From Bin55 sp965203735 (GTDB lineage: Bacteria; Pseudomonadota; Gammaproteobacteria; Pseudomonadales; Azotimanducaceae), in NCBI GenBank assembly GCA_965203735.1, contig OZ241909.1, positions 2,542,001 through 2,606,000 on the forward strand: a stretch of DNA of 64,000 bases, read 5' to 3'. Below are positions 52,584-61,032 of the stretch, piece by piece; within the stretch, counting starts at the first letter, position 1, and each line of letters starts with the position of its first letter. A model generated the notes under the pieces. The model was given only the letters and a program-made list of their open reading frames with translations, was not told the DNA's origin and did no database searches. The translations under genes were made by a program, and so were the position numbers.

Positions 52584-53408
52584 CTATGCCGTCTGAGGTT
52601 GCGACGGCAACCCGATCAAAGTGTGATCCATAGCATTAAGACCAAGTTTTTCTTGAATGGAGGTCGCCGCGCCTGTCTGTCGTATTAGGTCTTCAGGTCG
52701 GTGGGCATCCGCGTTTACGATTGTCTTCACGTCGTATTCCGTCGCCAGTTCCCAAAATGGCAACCAAGGATACAGAGGATAAGGATTGTGGGGTTTCTTG
52801 CGTCCGATTTTTGCTAATCCCAAAGCATTGATCTCCAAACCCACATTGTGCTCTTGCGCAGCAGAGAGGATGTCTCGGCTACAAGCGATCGTATCTGCAT
52901 CCCAGTCTCGATAACAAACTCCGAATAGGTCCGGATGTGCGATGAATGCGAACAATCCACTCGCAATCATCTCTTGCACATACTTGCCGTAATGACGTAG
53001 AGCTTTGGAGTCCGCTGCCCCACTATACGCACCGTGCCAGTTTCCGTAATCGTCAGTGAAGAAATGCGGACCACCCACGAGGTACTCAAATTCGTGCTGA
53101 CCGAAGAGTTCATCTTCGTAGAACGCATGGAATTTTGGAATATATTCACATTCCATTCCAAGTAATATCCGCAGTGAAGGATATTCCTGCTTGGCCTTAT
53201 TTACCGCCGCGACGTATCCTTCTAGCTCGGAATAGTCCATTCTTGCCGAAATCCAACGATTGTCTGGCAATGCGGTGTGGTCCGAGAATCCTATGGTCTC
53301 CATCCCCAGATCTACCGCTTGGCGACAGTAGTCGGTTGTCTCCCCGCGTGCGTGTTTGCAACGGAATGTGTGAGTATGAAAGTTGTGCTTGAACTCAGAA
53401 TCCAACAT
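52584..53408 (-). CDS. PHP-domain phosphatase, histidinol-phosphatase type
   Basis: A 274-residue polymerase-and-histidinol-phosphatase domain protein. The metal-binding motif FHTHTFRCKH starts at about residue 10; MECEYIP, AHPDLF and NADAHRPED supply further ligands in order. The layout matches the HisK-type histidinol phosphatases (histidine synthesis), where length is around 265-280. No other his gene is in the window, so a different phosphoester is possible. The molybdopterin gene follows 29 bases later on the same strand. Confidence 0.83.
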   Translation of the reverse strand: MLDSEFKHNFHTHTFRCKHARGETTDYCRQAVDLGMETIGFSDHTALPDNRWISARMDYSELEGYVAAVNKAKQEYPSLRILLGMECEYIPKFHAFYEDELFGQHEFEYLVGGPHFFTDDYGNWHGAYSGAADSKALRHYGKYVQEMIASGLFAFIAHPDLFGVCYRDWDADTIACSRDILSAAQEHNVGLEINALGLAKIGRKKPHNPYPLYPWLPFWELATEYDVKTIVNADAHRPEDLIRQTGAATSIQEKLGLNAMDHTLIGLPSQPQTA

Positions 53409-53671
53409 GGTTAACGCCCTCAGTTGGGCGCGTACGAGAACGTGAATCTGTTGATTCTAACAAGCGACCTCAATGTGAGGAGTAAACGACGCTAAGGAAG
53501 GATTGGCATGCCGGCACTAGTACGCATGCTCGAAGGTTGCGAGAAACAACAAACAAGCGTAACCAAGGAGTCTGGCATGACCTGCAGACCCGCTGATTTG
53601 TCAAGAAAATCTGAATTACTGAGAGCCGCTACTGTATCGACTCATCAAAACGAGTGGACGAAGAATACAGT

Positions 53672-53983
53672 CTACTCGTCACCCATGTCTTCGCTTTCCT
53701 CAACATCGGTCATTTCAACTGATTCGGCGTCTTCGACATCGGTCATCTCGGTGGTGTCACCATCATCCATGGATTCACTCTCTTCGACATCGGTCATCTC
53801 GGTGGTGTCTCCATCGTCCATGGATTCACTCTCCTCGAGATCGGTCATACCTGTTGCGGCTGGTTCCTCCAATTCAGTCATTTCTTCGGTATCGGAGTCG
53901 TCTGCATCGCCACCATTTCCGCCTGCACAACCAGCGAGAAACGCAATTACTACGATTGCCATACCGAGTGTTCGTATCTTCAT
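53672..53983 (-). CDS. Small acidic-repeat lipoprotein
   Basis: A 103-residue lipoprotein from ATG 53983, preceded by GAGGGA; the frame also opens further up at 54040. Lipobox LAGC puts the acylated residue at Cys19. The mature part is almost entirely acidic: repeated EMTDVEE-like units rich in Glu, Asp, Met and Thr, including two nearly identical 17-residue repeats. No fold is predicted; it is probably extended and highly charged at the outer or inner membrane face. Cation binding or a spacer role is inference. I do not recognise a named family. Confidence 0.82.
   Translation of the reverse strand: MKIRTLGMAIVVIAFLAGCAGGNGGDADDSDTEEMTELEEPAATGMTDLEESESMDDGDTTEMTDVEESESMDDGDTTEMTDVEDAESVEMTDVEESEDMGDE
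53730..53831. repeat. Two 51-base tandem repeats in the acidic lipoprotein
   Basis: Units 53730-53780 and 53781-53831 are 51 bases each and differ at two positions. Each encodes 17 residues (a SESMDDGDTTEMTDVE unit). Partial, more diverged units continue on both sides. The in-frame length makes repeat number free to change without frameshift. Confidence 0.9.
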
Positions 53984-54171
53984 GAGATTGTCCCTCAAAC
54001 TACCTAACCATTCCGCACTATCCAAGCCAATCCGAACCATCGGAAGTTCCCAGCAAATAGAGCGTTGGGCAACGTTATGTTAACACGACTAGCACTACAT
54101 GGGAAGACGAGTCGAGAAATCCCGTGGAGTTATTGGGTCGGAAGGGCGAGGAAGCTCCTTTTCGTGTCAGC

Positions 54172-54564
54172 CTAAGAGGTAGAAACGGGAGTTTCGAAAC
54201 AGATCGTTCGCTCATCTGGATCCTTCAGGAACGTCTGTTTCATAGGGTAGAACGCCGTCTTTGGCGTACTCGCTTTCAATCCGTTTGACTCAAACGAACG
54301 ATGGAGCGAATCCACATCGTCGCAGATGAAGTAGAGTTCTATTTCATGGTGGGTACGATTGCGGAAACTCTCACCTTCTTCGCTTGTACTCTGTTGCAGC
54401 ATGATCTCCGCTTGGTCGAACTTCATGCTGCACCACATCAGTTTGCCTTCGGGTGTCCACGTTTCAGAAACACTGAAACCAAGTCGTTCATAGAAATCCA
54501 CTGACTTCGCAATATCGTCTACCCATAGTAAAGGTGAAACGATGACAGAGGGTGTACTTACCAT
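54172..54564 (-). CDS. VOC (glyoxalase-like) family protein, single domain
   Basis: A 130-residue VOC protein: VSPLLWVDDIAKSVDFYERLGFSV opening, EIELYFICDDVDSLHRSF centre and TFLKDPDERTICFETP close. No catalytic assignment is possible. It starts two bases after the stop of the D-2-hydroxyacid dehydrogenase gene (TAAGATG), so the two are translated together. Metal-site residues of true glyoxalase I are not all evident. Confidence 0.86.
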   Translation of the reverse strand: MVSTPSVIVSPLLWVDDIAKSVDFYERLGFSVSETWTPEGKLMWCSMKFDQAEIMLQQSTSEEGESFRNRTHHEIELYFICDDVDSLHRSFESNGLKASTPKTAFYPMKQTFLKDPDERTICFETPVSTS

Positions 54565-54565
54565 C

Positions 54566-55528
54566 TTAGAAACCCCGTTTCTTGTTGATCAGGCCTTCCA
54601 ATTTGTCCCCTTCCACAAAGTGTTTGAGGTTTGTGCAAAACCTTTGTACATTTCGTTCCGACCTGAATTGGCTCGCCCCAGCGGTGTGGGGCGACATGAC
54701 TACGTTGTCCATGCTCCATAGTGCATGGTCGTACCCAATTGGTTCTCCCGGCACCACGTCCAAAGCCGCTCCTGCAATCTTCCCGAGACGGAGTGCTTCC
54801 ACTAACGATTCCTCGTCCAAGACTTCACCGCGAGTCACATTCACCAGGATTGCGCTGGACTTCATCGTCGAGAACGCGCGAGAATCGAACTTGGCTCGAG
54901 TCTCGGGCGTTAGTGGGCAGCATATAGAAATCACGTCAGACATTTTCAGGAAATCTTCAAACTGACTGGAAGTCATGACGTTGGCCACTTCAGGAGAAGA
55001 GCTAACCGGATCGCAATCCAATGCAATGACTTTCATCCCAAAAGCGACAGCTCGTTTGGCAATCTCCCTCCCTGTCCCACCAAAACCAAAGCATCCCATC
55101 GTCAATCCAGTGAGTTCAAACTGATGCGCTCTCAGTTGAGCACGGTTGGACCAGGCATCGGAGCCCAATGCATAGGCTCGTGCTGTTTGGCGAGTCAACA
55201 TCAATAGAAGACTGAAAGCATGATCGGCCAGATGACTTCCAACCAGCCCCTTTTCGCTCGTCAGTAGAACAGGGCTGTTGACGAACTCAGGAAATAAGAA
55301 CATATCGATGCCAGAAGCGGTTGCATGTACCCATCGAAGATTACGGCATCGCGTGAACATTTCCTCATTCATCAGACCAAAAATCACTTCTGCATTCTCG
55401 GCATGAGTCAATGCCTTCGTTCCGTTTGCTTCGACTAACTCAGCTTTTGGGCAAGCATCAAGAATCCGTTCACGTTGCCACTTGGTGAGGGGCGGCAGAG
55501 TCAGTCCCGGTATAACCAAAATCTTCAT
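54566..55528 (-). CDS. D-2-hydroxyacid dehydrogenase (NAD-dependent)
   Basis: A 320-residue enzyme of the D-lactate/phosphoglycerate dehydrogenase superfamily, reducing 2-oxo acids to D-2-hydroxy acids or the reverse. The Rossmann motif GFGGTGREIA (near 149-158) is followed by an aspartate after the next strand (IALDCDP), favouring NAD. Catalytic Arg in VTRGEVLDEE, Glu in VPGEP and His in MSPHTAG are all in place. The N-terminal half is the substrate-binding domain (HATASGIDMF). It is coupled to the VOC gene. Substrate unknown. Confidence 0.9.
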   Translation of the reverse strand: MKILVIPGLTLPPLTKWQRERILDACPKAELVEANGTKALTHAENAEVIFGLMNEEMFTRCRNLRWVHATASGIDMFLFPEFVNSPVLLTSEKGLVGSHLADHAFSLLLMLTRQTARAYALGSDAWSNRAQLRAHQFELTGLTMGCFGFGGTGREIAKRAVAFGMKVIALDCDPVSSSPEVANVMTSSQFEDFLKMSDVISICCPLTPETRAKFDSRAFSTMKSSAILVNVTRGEVLDEESLVEALRLGKIAGAALDVVPGEPIGYDHALWSMDNVVMSPHTAGASQFRSERNVQRFCTNLKHFVEGDKLEGLINKKRGF

Positions 55529-55716
55529 AGATCACTAATGCCCTTACACGTGCAAATCAACCTCTCGTGTTAGTGAAGTGTAATGATGATTGCAAATCTG
55601 TACGTCGATAGCGGCGCGACTAACTTGACTGATTCGAATTAGTGCAAAATTTGTCTGTACAACATCGACAGGACAGTCTGTGACCAAAAGATGGACTGTG
55701 CATGGAGGACTGAATC

Positions 55717-56838
55717 GTGAGGAATGGCCTGCAAGTTCTGGACACCGACGCTCATCAAATGGAGCCTCCGTCAATTTGGCAGGAATACATAGATCCCGCA
55801 TTTGCGGATAGGGCACCTAGAACAGAAATGTATACGAACGGCAGAAGAATGCTGCTCGTGGAGGGTGAGCCAATCACCCGACAAACGGGATCTTATCCAA
55901 TGGATTCGCGGGAATTTCTAAGTGCTGTTCAAGAAGGAATGAAGAGGTTCAAGTCCTCTCGAGAAGCAGGTTTTAGTCCAGCTTCTCGATTAGGAGATAT
56001 GGATGAACAAGGCGTAGATGTACAAGTGATATACCCAACAGTTGGGGGACAATTGCTAGGTAAAGCGTTTCGTGACCCCGAACTATTGGCTGCGATTTGT
56101 CGTGCATACAACGACTGGAGTCTGGAATATTGCCAGTCCGATCCGGAACGATTGTTAATGGCTGCGATGTTGCCGATGCAAGATCCAAAGCTCGCAGAGG
56201 AAGAAGCGAAAAGAGCGGCAGAGTTAGGCGCGACTTGCTTCTACGTGAGACCAAATCCTGTCGAGGGCAGAAACCTGTATCACGAAGAGAATGAGACTCT
56301 TTGGGCAACTTTGGAAGAATTACAGTTGCCTATTTGTTTGCATGACTCAGGATCTCCTTACTGGCCGTCCTACGGCGAGAGAATGGATACACACACCTCC
56401 GGTCACATCATTGCTCACCCATTTGAAGCCATGGTCGCCATGATGAGTCTTATTTGGTACGGGACCATCGAAGACCATCCTGAGCTGAAGATCGTTCACG
56501 TCGAAGCGGACGCGGGGTGGTTGCCTTATTGGCTTCAGAGAATGGAACAACACTGGGAATTCTCTGGCAATGCGGAACATCCCAAGTTGAAGAAACGTCC
56601 AACCGAATACTTCAAGAGCAATTTTCTAGTGGCTTGCAGAGGAGATGAAATGACACTTCCTGCAGTTTGTGACTTGGTTGGAGACGACTACTTGACGTTC
56701 AATACCGACTACCCTCACCCCGATGGCACATGGCCCAACGGCATGGCGGACTTGGAGCAACAGCCTCTTCATGAATCCAGCAAACGCAAGATTTTCTGGG
56801 ACAACGCAGCGTCTGTGTTCTTGAACAATGAACACTAG
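55717..56838 (+). CDS. COG2159 amidohydrolase (TIM-barrel metal hydrolase) 2
   Basis: A 373-residue amidohydrolase_2 protein homologous to that at 47576-48757. LDTDAHQMEPP supplies the Asp-x-His metal motif near 8-10; LCLHDSGSPYWP contributes another histidine; FNTDYPHPDGTWPNG carries the final aspartate. GGAGGA seven bases before GTG 55717 sets the start. Family members handle ring-opened aromatic or lactone products. Substrate unknown. It stands alone, 60 bases before the KdsD gene. Confidence 0.88.
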   Translation: MRNGLQVLDTDAHQMEPPSIWQEYIDPAFADRAPRTEMYTNGRRMLLVEGEPITRQTGSYPMDSREFLSAVQEGMKRFKSSREAGFSPASRLGDMDEQGVDVQVIYPTVGGQLLGKAFRDPELLAAICRAYNDWSLEYCQSDPERLLMAAMLPMQDPKLAEEEAKRAAELGATCFYVRPNPVEGRNLYHEENETLWATLEELQLPICLHDSGSPYWPSYGERMDTHTSGHIIAHPFEAMVAMMSLIWYGTIEDHPELKIVHVEADAGWLPYWLQRMEQHWEFSGNAEHPKLKKRPTEYFKSNFLVACRGDEMTLPAVCDLVGDDYLTFNTDYPHPDGTWPNGMADLEQQPLHESSKRKIFWDNAASVFLNNEH

Positions 56839-56898
56839 GAGCCTTAGTTCATCAGCTCCTACCTAAAAACAAATTAAGGGACAAACCCACTCCGACCT

Positions 56899-57888
56899 AT
56901 GTCAAGAGACGTCGAGCAGGCGCAGCAAATGCTGCAAATCTACGCTAACGCCATGTTGTCCACTTCCTCTGAGCTGAATTCTCAGTTCGGAAGGGCTGTA
57001 GATGCGATATCAAGCTTGTCGTCAATTCTGGTTGTCACTGGACTTGGAAAAAGTGGTCTTGTTGGCCAGAAAGCGGCAGCAACGTTCTCGAGTACGGGAA
57101 CACGAGCTGCTTTTGTCCATCCTGTCGAAGCACTGCATGGAGACCTTGGCATCGTCGAGAAAGACGCGGCGATGCTCGCAATTTCGAAGAGCGGAGGCAA
57201 CGAAGAGACCATTGAATTCGCACGACAATTTAAGCAGGTTTCCGAAGGGACAGTCATCACACTCACGGAGCCAAAATCTCGTCTAGAAGAAATATCCGAT
57301 ATTGCACTCCATATTCCGCACCTTCCGGAAATTGACGAATGGAATCTAGCCCCTACGACAAGCTCAATTACGAGTATGAGTGTGTGTGACGTCCTAGCAA
57401 TTTGCGTTCAACAAAGGAAGGGACTTACCGCCGAAGACTTTGCCCAATTTCATCCCCACGGAACACTTGGTCGACGTCTGTTGCTTCAAGTACGCGACCT
57501 GATGATTACGGGAGATGCTCTTCCTCTTCGTTCACTCAATTCATCCTTTTCCGAGCTCATTTACGAAATTTCATCAAAAGGACTCGGGTTAGTCTTGTTG
57601 ATTGATGAAGCTGGAGATTACTTCGGCCTGTTGACCGACGGCGACATTAGGCGCTTGATGGAGCGTTCAGAACCAATTGCCGAACTTGATGCTCGCGCCT
57701 GCTTCCGTCTTAGCAGGAGGGGCACCGATCTTCCCTCGGTGACTCATGGTTCTGCTTCGCCCGAAACAAAAGCCATCGAGTGTTTAGAGCAAATGCAACG
57801 AGACAGAATCACTTCAATTGTCATTCTCGAGGACAAACAACCGTTAGGACTTGTCCGAATGCAAGACTTGGTTGCCGCCGGACTCTGA
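56899..57888 (+). CDS. kdsD: Arabinose-5-phosphate isomerase (KpsF/GutQ/KdsD type)
   Basis: A 329-residue sugar isomerase that turns ribulose 5-phosphate into arabinose 5-phosphate, the first step to Kdo of lipopolysaccharide. The SIS domain (1-200) has VTGLGKSGLVGQKAAATFSSTGT and the AISKSGGNEET phosphosugar loop; HPHGTLGRRLLLQVRDLM is the linker to two CBS domains (about 205-329). Length and order match KdsD. Other Kdo genes (kdsA, kdsB, kdsC, lpt) are not next to it, which is unusual. The GutQ or KpsF isozyme is an alternative. Confidence 0.92.
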   Translation: MSRDVEQAQQMLQIYANAMLSTSSELNSQFGRAVDAISSLSSILVVTGLGKSGLVGQKAAATFSSTGTRAAFVHPVEALHGDLGIVEKDAAMLAISKSGGNEETIEFARQFKQVSEGTVITLTEPKSRLEEISDIALHIPHLPEIDEWNLAPTTSSITSMSVCDVLAICVQQRKGLTAEDFAQFHPHGTLGRRLLLQVRDLMITGDALPLRSLNSSFSELIYEISSKGLGLVLLIDEAGDYFGLLTDGDIRRLMERSEPIAELDARACFRLSRRGTDLPSVTHGSASPETKAIECLEQMQRDRITSIVILEDKQPLGLVRMQDLVAAGL

Positions 57889-57905
57889 AACCCACGAGGC
57901 AACAG

Positions 57906-58217
57906 TCAGTTCATGACGCGAACCCTGTATTCCAAGCCGTTGAATTGGTCGAAATAAAATCCAAGGTCTGGATGGTTCACCTGCGACTTGTCTTCACTAA
58001 GTAAGAGGTTTCTCTCTGCCACGTATGTCGTGTGCAGAGAATTGTCGACTAACACGCCGTACCAGGGTCGATCCTTTGGCGGCCGCGAAATCGCCATCTG
58101 CTCGTACCATTCATCGGTCGATTCAAATCGTTCGTCGCATAGATAGATCACTCCACGATAAGAAAATCTACGGTGCGTGACTATCTGACCTGCATGGAAT
58201 CGCAAGTTTGTCTGCAT
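57906..58217 (-). CDS. hspQ: HspQ-like hemimethylated-DNA-binding / heat-shock protein
   Basis: A YccV-like protein of 103 residues, as in E. coli HspQ (105). FHAGQIVTHRRFSYRGVIY opens the small beta fold, and RPWYGVLVDNSLHTTYVAERNL is the family core. In E. coli this protein slows DnaA turnover and is a Lon-activating specificity factor. The frame opens at TTG 58256, but ATG 58217 fits the family start. The tail HPDLGFYFDQFNGLEYRVRV is longer than in many. It is divergent from a small exported protein. Confidence 0.85.
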   Translation of the reverse strand: MQTNLRFHAGQIVTHRRFSYRGVIYLCDERFESTDEWYEQMAISRPPKDRPWYGVLVDNSLHTTYVAERNLLLSEDKSQVNHPDLGFYFDQFNGLEYRVRVMN

Positions 58218-58261
58218 AGCGTTATTATTGAGTCTAGTCTGGTTACGGTCGCCCAAATTCT

Positions 58262-58852
58262 ATGACGAAGCATCTTGCCTTAACGACTTCCGTTTGCCTA
58301 TTGGTTCTCATGTCTACGAATGCATGGTCCGAGTCGCCTATTTTGACCGGAACGTGGACTCTCGATGAAGAATTGACCAAGGAACTGCAACCTCCCATAA
58401 AGAAAAATCGCAGAGCTGGTCAGGGACTTCGAGGTTTCATTGGAGGCGGAGGCATATTGACACCACTACCAGGCGGCGGATCCTCACCAGCTTCTGGTTC
58501 CGCTGGACTAAAGGTACCTCTTATCTTGGATTGCAGCGAATTGACGCTAGAAAAGAGTGAGGACAAGATAACCGTTTCGTGCATCAACGGCATGGAGCGT
58601 GAGTTCAATGTCGGAAAAGTCCACGGTAGAACCACCAAGTGGAAGAAGTCGCGTCTCTCCGAGTTCTACCGATCGACTTCTCGTTCAGTCAGGCACCTTA
58701 TCAAACTCGATAGGGAAGGCAACATGATTGCCACCGTGATACTTCAACCAAAAGGCGGTGTCTCCCAGAAGTACGTTCGAGCTTTCAACCGCAAGCCGGC
58801 AGTCTCCGAAGAAGCTAGTAAGGACACAGAGCCCACGCCCAATTCTTCTTGA
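58262..58852 (+). CDS. Exported protein with TGTWTLDEE opening
   Basis: A 196-residue protein with a clear signal peptide (about 1-25, ending AWSES). The mature part begins ILTGTWTLDEE, as in the lipoprotein at 42376-42906, then has a glycine/proline-rich loop (FIGGGGILTPLPGGGSSPA) and a beta-rich half with two cysteines (LDCSELTL and VSCINGM) likely forming a disulfide. Function is unknown. The frame, start and signal are convincing; it is divergent from hspQ, with 44 bases between starts. Confidence 0.83.
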   Translation: MTKHLALTTSVCLLVLMSTNAWSESPILTGTWTLDEELTKELQPPIKKNRRAGQGLRGFIGGGGILTPLPGGGSSPASGSAGLKVPLILDCSELTLEKSEDKITVSCINGMEREFNVGKVHGRTTKWKKSRLSEFYRSTSRSVRHLIKLDREGNMIATVILQPKGGVSQKYVRAFNRKPAVSEEASKDTEPTPNSS

Positions 58853-59023
58853 AGCGATTGAACGTACAAGACTTGTAGTACACCTTTCTGCAAATCGCAG
58901 CCGCTCCAAGTCCTAGAGGAGTCAATACCTGCATGTTCGTACGCGAATCCATGAATTAAACATGCTTGCGCGAAGTGTGTTGACATATCCAAGGCTTGAG
59001 AATCGACATGCTTTGTCAACGGC

Positions 59024-59980
59024 ATGAACAAAGTACCGATTAACACCAAAGCACTTCCATTCGTGGAAACGCGTGGAAATTTCGCCAATTGCCGGTACCG
59101 TGGATTCCGAATGCCGCCCCTTGAATCCATAGGCGATCCATCCAAACGACGTTCCATGTATGAACAACGAAGGATTCGGGTGTTCGACGCCAGGCACGTA
59201 CAGCCGCAACCAACACTCTTGCGAAACGGATTCACGCTCATTAAATTTAGAACTGCAGTACACAACCTACTTGATCAAGACGAGGTAACTAGTCTCTTCT
59301 ATTCGGAATGTGCTCGAATCGTCCAATCGCTAACAGGCTGCGACTCTGTCAAAGTTACGCAACACCAGTACCGAAATGGCTACGCCGGTTTTGCAGTCGA
59401 CCATCCAAAAAGCGCAAGATCCACACCAAACGGCAGTGAAGGCGTCTATGGAGGAATCCATTCAGACGTCACGCCCTATTCGGAACCAGGCTGGAAGAAC
59501 CTGGTTGACGCGCGCCATTTCCAAGTCTTCAATTTGTGGTGTAGCTCCGACAAGCACCAAACGATAGAAGTAATGCCACTCTCGTTGTGCGATCCCGCAA
59601 GTGTGGATCCTAAGGACATGATCTGTGCCGATTCTTGGAATCAAACCATGCATCGGAATCGACTTGTGAGTTATCGTCTCGCATTCAATGAACATCAACA
59701 ATGGTTCTACTTTCCCCGCATGCAATCGAATGAGATGCTTGTGTTCAAACAATACGACTCTATGTGTCCGCAATCCAATTTGCGTTGCGTGTATCACGGA
59801 GCCATTGAGGATCCTCGCACTCGCCCCAATGCTCCTTTGCGTGAGACCATAGAAGTTCGAGTGTTAGCGCTTTACGACAAAGAGAAAGGTAAAAAGCATC
59901 GTGTACGCCTCTTTCAAAATGAGGTACCAAGACACATGCCAGACGGACAGGAGTCGGAGTGGCTAGTCCACTACCCGTAA
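59024..59980 (+). CDS. CmcJ/NvfI-type Fe(II)/2-oxoglutarate oxygenase-like protein
   Basis: A 318-residue protein with the CmcJ/NvfI/GA4-desaturase pattern: IRVFDARHVQ near 51-60, NGFTLIKFRTAVHNLLDQDEV, the iron motif GIHSDVTPYS (His-x-Asp), FNLWCSSDKHQTIEVMPLSLCD, WFYFPRMQSNEMLVFKQYDS, a second histidine in CVYHGAIEDP and the arginine in RETIEVRVLAL. Characterised members catalyse oxidations in fungal terpenoid and actinobacterial cephamycin pathways. The leader of about 45 residues has no known domain. No biosynthetic partners are adjacent. Whether it is active is unknown, but all expected ligands are present. Confidence 0.82.
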   Translation: MNKVPINTKALPFVETRGNFANCRYRGFRMPPLESIGDPSKRRSMYEQRRIRVFDARHVQPQPTLLRNGFTLIKFRTAVHNLLDQDEVTSLFYSECARIVQSLTGCDSVKVTQHQYRNGYAGFAVDHPKSARSTPNGSEGVYGGIHSDVTPYSEPGWKNLVDARHFQVFNLWCSSDKHQTIEVMPLSLCDPASVDPKDMICADSWNQTMHRNRLVSYRLAFNEHQQWFYFPRMQSNEMLVFKQYDSMCPQSNLRCVYHGAIEDPRTRPNAPLRETIEVRVLALYDKEKGKKHRVRLFQNEVPRHMPDGQESEWLVHYP

Positions 59981-60054
59981 GAATGGGGTTCAAAAACGAA
60001 CTCATAGGCTAGAAGCTTGGCCAACAAACTAGCACCCAAGAAGGAGAATTGAAC

Positions 60055-61032
60055 ATGTCGAACAAATTTGGTTTTCCGCGCGAGTGGAGAGCACCTACTC
60101 GCTATCCCGATCCGGCGGTGGAAGTTGTAGACCGTAGATTTCGAGAGTACATCCTGGGCAGTTCGTCTTTGGATCGTCTCTATACGGGTGCTCGGTGGGC
60201 CGAAGGTCCCGTTTGGTTCGGTGACGGCAGATACTTTTTGTGTAGCGATATTCCAAATGATCGTATCCTGCGATGGGACGAAGTAACCGAAGAAACTACA
60301 GTTTGGCGCAAACCATCTAACAACTCCAACGGGCATACACGTGATCGTCAGGGAAGATTGGTATCTTGCGAGCATGGTTCGCGTCGTGTGACTAGAACGG
60401 AGCACGACGGAACCATTACAACGATAATGGACTCCTTCGAAGGAAAGCGGCTAAACGCACCGAACGACATTGTCGTTCATCCTGACGGAGCAATTTGGTT
60501 CACCGATCCTGGATACGGAATCCACTGGAACTACGAAGGCAACAAAGCTCCGTTTGAGCTACCCACGCGAGTCTATAGGGTGGACCCTCAGTCTGGCGCA
60601 CCTTCCGTTGTCAATGAGTCACTCGAAAAACCGAACGGTTTGTGTTTCTCTCCCGATTATTCCGTCTTGTACATTGTGGATACCGGAGCTTCACATAAAC
60701 CGGGACATCCTCGAGAAATTCACGCGTTTGACGTTGATAACGGAACTTCGTTGACCAATCAACGGACTTTCTGTGACATGGGCAATACGAGCACCGACGG
60801 AATCCGATGTGACACCGACGGAAACGTTTGGGCGAGTGCAGGCTGGGGAGATCCAAACGAAGATGGAGTCCATGTATTCGCGCCCGATGGTGCTTTGATT
60901 GGAAAAATACACTTGCCAGAGGGGGCAGCCAATCTATGCTTCGGAGGGGTGAAGCGGACGCGTCTGTTCATCACTGCTTCACATTCCATATATTCAATTT
61001 ATGTAGAGGCCCAAGGCTGTCCGTACGTCTAG
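60055..61032 (+). CDS. SMP-30/gluconolactonase-type protein
   Basis: A 325-residue six-bladed beta-propeller. The calcium and catalytic residues of the family are in RWAEGPVWFGDGRYFLCSDI (Glu), NGHTRDRQGRL (Asn), NAPNDIVVHPDGAIWFTDPGYG (Asn-Asp) and the EKPNGLCFSPDYSVLYIVDT strand (Asn). Members hydrolyse sugar lactones or organophosphate-like esters. AAGGAG lies eight bases before ATG 60055, which is better than TTG 60049. No signal peptide is evident. Its stop overlaps the end of the convergent DUF3108 gene by four bases. Confidence 0.89.
   Translation: MSNKFGFPREWRAPTRYPDPAVEVVDRRFREYILGSSSLDRLYTGARWAEGPVWFGDGRYFLCSDIPNDRILRWDEVTEETTVWRKPSNNSNGHTRDRQGRLVSCEHGSRRVTRTEHDGTITTIMDSFEGKRLNAPNDIVVHPDGAIWFTDPGYGIHWNYEGNKAPFELPTRVYRVDPQSGAPSVVNESLEKPNGLCFSPDYSVLYIVDTGASHKPGHPREIHAFDVDNGTSLTNQRTFCDMGNTSTDGIRCDTDGNVWASAGWGDPNEDGVHVFAPDGALIGKIHLPEGAANLCFGGVKRTRLFITASHSIYSIYVEAQGCPYV

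Noticed and set aside
53730..53831. Tandem repeat considered as a CRISPR array
   Set aside because: The units are directly adjacent without spacers and translate in frame as protein repeats.
53508..54083. 191-residue plus-strand frame rich in Ser and Val
   Set aside because: It is the antisense reading of the acidic-repeat lipoprotein, which has a lipobox and a ribosome-binding site; the serine run is the complement of Glu/Asp codons.
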